A stretch of 8,772 nucleotides of DNA. It comes from an uncultured Pelagibacterales bacterium (lineage in GTDB: Bacteria; Pseudomonadota; Alphaproteobacteria; Pelagibacterales; Pelagibacteraceae). Every line of letters starts with the position of its first letter. Position 1 is the first letter of the stretch. Below, one piece after another: positions 6,670 through 8,772 of this stretch. The DNA lies in NCBI GenBank assembly GCA_913020625.1, contig CAJVZX010000032.1, positions 1-8,772 on the forward strand, read 5' to 3'. The position numbers and the translations under genes were made by a program. The notes beneath the pieces were generated by a model. That model saw only the letters and a program-made list of their open reading frames with translations, had not been told where the DNA came from and did no database searches.

Positions 6670-8008
6670 TCTTTTCCATTTCAGATAGTTTATTTATTAT
6701 TTTGTCATCACGATCTTTAAGAGGCATATTTTCTAAATCAAATTGTATTTTCATAACAGCTGAACCAATTGATTTAATAAATTTGCGATCATCAAAATTT
6801 CTTTTAGGTACTCTTAATACGGTATCTTGTCCATTTGTTTTTATTATTTCACCTTTTTTTTGCTGTGGCTGTGGAGGTTCTTTACCTTCTTGTAAACTTT
6901 TAACTAATTTTCTAATTCGACGTCTATAAATCATAACACCTTGATCCGTTGGCATTAAGTGTTCTCCTTTATGAGCACTAATTGTTCCCATTCCTTCTAC
7001 CGCCTCTGTGTCTCCAGGTTTTTTTTGTTTTTCTTCAAAAGTTCTATCCATTGTTTCACCACCTTCAATTCTTTCACAACCTTCTTTAGTGTTATATTTT
7101 ATTGGATCTCCTCTCGCACCAAAATTAGCCCATGCTAAAGCAACAGAGTTATAATCATCAACTGGCACTACCCAACGAGTAAAAGAACTTCTACCAAAAT
7201 AACGAGTTTTAGTTCCATCAGTAGCGAAAGCAGCGCCCGCTTGTGTAAAATTTGGTAAAATTAATTCATTTACTCTTACCCATACATTGTCGTTTACGCG
7301 CCTAGTATTACATCCAAGATATTGGACTCCTCTTTCAAAAAATTCTAATTCTCCAAGTTCAGCAAAACCTTTGGAAAATTGTATCCCAGAACTTTGTCCA
7401 TGTAAAAAAGAAGTATGAACAGGATCCATAATGGCATCTAGTACCTGAATCCAATTGCATTTATAGTCTATACGATAAGGTCTTCTTGTAATTCCAAGAA
7501 CATCAAAAGCATCATAATGAGGAAATTCAGGTATTTTTTTCATAGGGCCCATATATGAAAAAACTAAACCATTAAATTCTTTTACCGGATATGCTCCAAG
7601 TTTAAATGTTTTTCTTAATTTAGCCGCTGACTTTGAATCTTGGTCTTCGCCAGGTGTTTCAAGAATTTCACCATCAAGAGAAAATAACCAACCATGATAA
7701 CAACATCTAATACCTTTTTTTTCAATCTTACCATAGACTAAAGATGCTCTTCTATGAGGACAATTTTTATGAACTAGTCCAATTTTATTTTCAATTGTTT
7801 TAAAAATAACTAAATCTTCGTCAAGAATACGAATTTCTTTTGGAACTTCGCTAACATCAGAGCTTAAAGCAACTGGATGCCAATAACGTCTAAGATATTC
7901 TCCACAAGGTGTTTCAGGTCCAACATGAGATAAATTTTTATCAATACTTGGTAAGCTTGCCTGTTTATATCCTCTAAAATCTTTTGTTATTAAATTATCT
8001 TTGTTCAT
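6656..8008 (-). CDS. Rieske non-heme iron oxygenase alpha subunit (phthalate dioxygenase-like)
   Basis: This 450-residue enzyme subunit should use electrons passed through a [2Fe-2S] cluster to activate O2 at a mononuclear iron and hydroxylate or demethylate a substrate. The Rieske ligands are Cys83 and His85 (CPHRR) and Cys102 and His105 (CCYHGW), with 16 residues between the pairs. The mononuclear iron site is DAIMDPVHTSFLH (191-203): His198 and His203 are the ligands, and Asp195 is the residue bridging to the neighbouring subunit's Rieske centre. The D-x-x-H-x4-H spacing matches naphthalene dioxygenase. The third (acidic) ligand is likely in the EHLMPTDQG segment (349-357), as in phthalate/phenoxybenzoate-type enzymes, but I infer this. 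Length, the EGMG...EHL...D...RRR pattern and the PPQP segment fit that group. The ATG at 8008 has no clear Shine-Dalgarno site. It heads a two-gene operon with the dehydrogenase. No reductase or ferredoxin gene is in the window. Confidence 0.92.
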   Translation of the reverse strand: MNKDNLITKDFRGYKQASLPSIDKNLSHVGPETPCGEYLRRYWHPVALSSDVSEVPKEIRILDEDLVIFKTIENKIGLVHKNCPHRRASLVYGKIEKKGIRCCYHGWLFSLDGEILETPGEDQDSKSAAKLRKTFKLGAYPVKEFNGLVFSYMGPMKKIPEFPHYDAFDVLGITRRPYRIDYKCNWIQVLDAIMDPVHTSFLHGQSSGIQFSKGFAELGELEFFERGVQYLGCNTRRVNDNVWVRVNELILPNFTQAGAAFATDGTKTRYFGRSSFTRWVVPVDDYNSVALAWANFGARGDPIKYNTKEGCERIEGGETMDRTFEEKQKKPGDTEAVEGMGTISAHKGEHLMPTDQGVMIYRRRIRKLVKSLQEGKEPPQPQQKKGEIIKTNGQDTVLRVPKRNFDDRKFIKSIGSAVMKIQFDLENMPLKDRDDKIINKLSEMEKSGKF

Positions 8009-8102
8009 ATTAAACTTTACGATCTTATTGATTAAAAATATTCTGTTGTAAATCTTAATGTTCTAAAATAGGGTTTTCAATATAAAAAACATTATCTTGA
8101 AC
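8009..8102. other. Divergent intergenic region between two Rieske oxygenase genes
   Basis: This 94-bp stretch separates two oxygenase genes transcribed away from each other. It holds the candidate minus-strand promoter and two similar 10-mers, GATCTTATTG (8021-8030) and AATCTTAATG (8051-8060), which match at 8 of 10 positions. They lie exactly 30 bp apart, close to three turns of the helix. A possible third partial copy (ATCTTG) is at 8094-8099. A shared regulator binding here could control both oxygenases, but no strong palindrome is visible. Confidence 0.4.
8052..8080 (-). promoter_or_regulatory. Candidate sigma-70 promoter for the Rieske/dehydrogenase operon
   Basis: On the minus strand, TTGAAA (8080-8075; 5 of 6 to the -35 consensus) is followed after exactly 17 bases by TAAGAT (8057-8052; 4 of 6 to the -10 consensus). 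Transcription would start near 8045, leaving a leader of about 37 bases before the ATG at 8008. It is the best promoter match in the 94-bp divergent region. I saw no equally good plus-strand match for the gene at 8103. Confidence 0.5.
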
Positions 8103-8772
8103 ATGTCAAAAAATAAAAATTTAATTAAAATTAAAAAACCTAAAAATATTAATACTATATTTGGTCTTCCTGCAAAAACTTATACAGATCATGAATTCTG
8201 GAAAAAAGAATGTAATACAGTCTTAGCTGATGGTTGGCTTTTTGTGGGCTTTGTTCATGAGCTTTTAAAAGCTGGTGATGTAGTGCCAATATTTATTGCT
8301 AACAAGCCTATACTACTTGCTAAAAATAATAATAACGAAATTAATGCATTTCACAATGTGTGTAGTCATCGTTGTCTTAAATTGGTTGATGAAAAAAAAA
8401 ATGTTGGAAAAGCTATTCGTTGTCCTTACCATTTCTGGACATATGATCTTGAAGGAAAATTAAAAGCTGCCCCACATATTGGTGGAACTAATCAACATAA
8501 ACCTAAAGGTTTTAATTTTTCAAATCATGGACTAAAGCCAATACGTATTCATATTTGGCATGATTGGATTTTCATTAATTTAAACGGAAAAGCTAAAAAA
8601 TTTGTAGATTATGCAAAACCACTTATAAAAAAATTTGAAGATACGGATTTTAAAAAATTAAAATATGCTGCAACTTTAGATTTTGGAAAAATAAACTCTA
8701 ATTGGAAATTTCTTATTGAAAATTTTATTGAACCTTATCATGTTCAATTTGTTCATAAAACAACAACAAATC
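8103..8772 (+). CDS. Second Rieske non-heme iron oxygenase alpha subunit (5' part, cut by window end)
   Basis: An open frame from the ATG at 8103 runs to the window end, giving 223 codons; the rest of the gene lies outside. The Rieske ligands are Cys87 and His89 (CSHRC) and Cys107 and His110 (CPYHFW), with 17 residues between the pairs. The mononuclear iron motif NWKFLIENFIEPYHVQFVH (200-218) gives His213 and His218 as ligands. The bridging position is Glu210 rather than the usual Asp, as also seen in carnitine monooxygenase-type (CntA) enzymes; the ENFxE-x-YH form is shared with enzymes acting on betaines and other quaternary amines. The N-terminus is lysine-rich. FWKKECNTVLADGWLFVG (32-49) matches the W/F-x-x-E-x-x-x-x-x-x-x-W-x-x-V/I-G opening of these alpha subunits. 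It differs clearly from the phthalate-dioxygenase-like neighbour, so it is not a recent duplicate. No Shine-Dalgarno site is seen. The substrate is undetermined. Confidence 0.92.
   Translation, partial: MSKNKNLIKIKKPKNINTIFGLPAKTYTDHEFWKKECNTVLADGWLFVGFVHELLKAGDVVPIFIANKPILLAKNNNNEINAFHNVCSHRCLKLVDEKKNVGKAIRCPYHFWTYDLEGKLKAAPHIGGTNQHKPKGFNFSNHGLKPIRIHIWHDWIFINLNGKAKKFVDYAKPLIKKFEDTDFKKLKYAATLDFGKINSNWKFLIENFIEPYHVQFVHKTTTN

Noticed and set aside
6702..6929. Plus-strand 75-codon frame antisense to the Rieske gene's 3' end
   Set aside because: The cysteine/glycine-rich stretch comes from the complement of the Pro/Gln-rich oxygenase segment; no start context or domain supports it.
8028..8086. 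Plus-strand promoter for the second oxygenase using TTGATT or TTGTAA with TAAAAT or TATAAA
   Set aside because: No combination gives both a reasonable -35 and a spacer of 16-18 bases, so I do not call it.

Overview
The window is compact, very AT-rich bacterial DNA with almost no spacer sequence, few clear Shine-Dalgarno sites and a strong lysine/isoleucine/asparagine bias. The proteins have a proteobacterial look. Together this suggests a streamlined marine alphaproteobacterium of the SAR11/Pelagibacterales type; that is an inference from composition and gene content, not a proven assignment.

Region 1 (1-86) holds a strong intrinsic terminator, probably closing a gene upstream of the window, and a possible weak promoter. 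Region 2 (90-5630, + strand) is a tightly packed operon. It runs: a ProC-like NAD(P)-binding reductase; the two ATPases (LivG-like, LivF-like) and two permeases (LivH-like, LivM-like) of a branched-chain/hydrophobic amino acid (HAAT) type ABC importer; a GNAT acetyltransferase; and a small single-helix membrane protein. Gaps between these genes are 0-7 bp, with one 4-bp ATGA overlap. No periplasmic substrate-binding protein is present, so the importer is incomplete within the window.

Region 3 (5632-8008, - strand) is a two-gene convergent operon. A Rieske non-heme iron oxygenase alpha subunit comes first and overlaps by 14 bp a D-isomer-specific 2-hydroxyacid dehydrogenase. The stop codons of the two converging operons are separated by a single base. 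Region 4 (8009-8102) is a 94-bp divergent intergenic stretch with a good candidate promoter for the minus-strand operon. Region 5 (8103-end, + strand) is a second, different Rieske oxygenase alpha subunit, cut off by the window edge after 223 codons.

Read together, the importer could bring in a small organic substrate, while the two Rieske oxygenases and the 2-hydroxyacid dehydrogenase oxidise an aromatic or N-/O-methylated compound. Linking the import operon to the oxygenase operon is speculative, since proximity is the only evidence. No ferredoxin or reductase partner for the oxygenases lies in the window. I saw no RNA genes, CRISPR arrays, insertion sequences or phage genes. The families are recognisable; the less ordinary points are the altered ProC active-site motifs, the enlarged LivM, and the divergent oxygenase pair with different bridging acidic residues.
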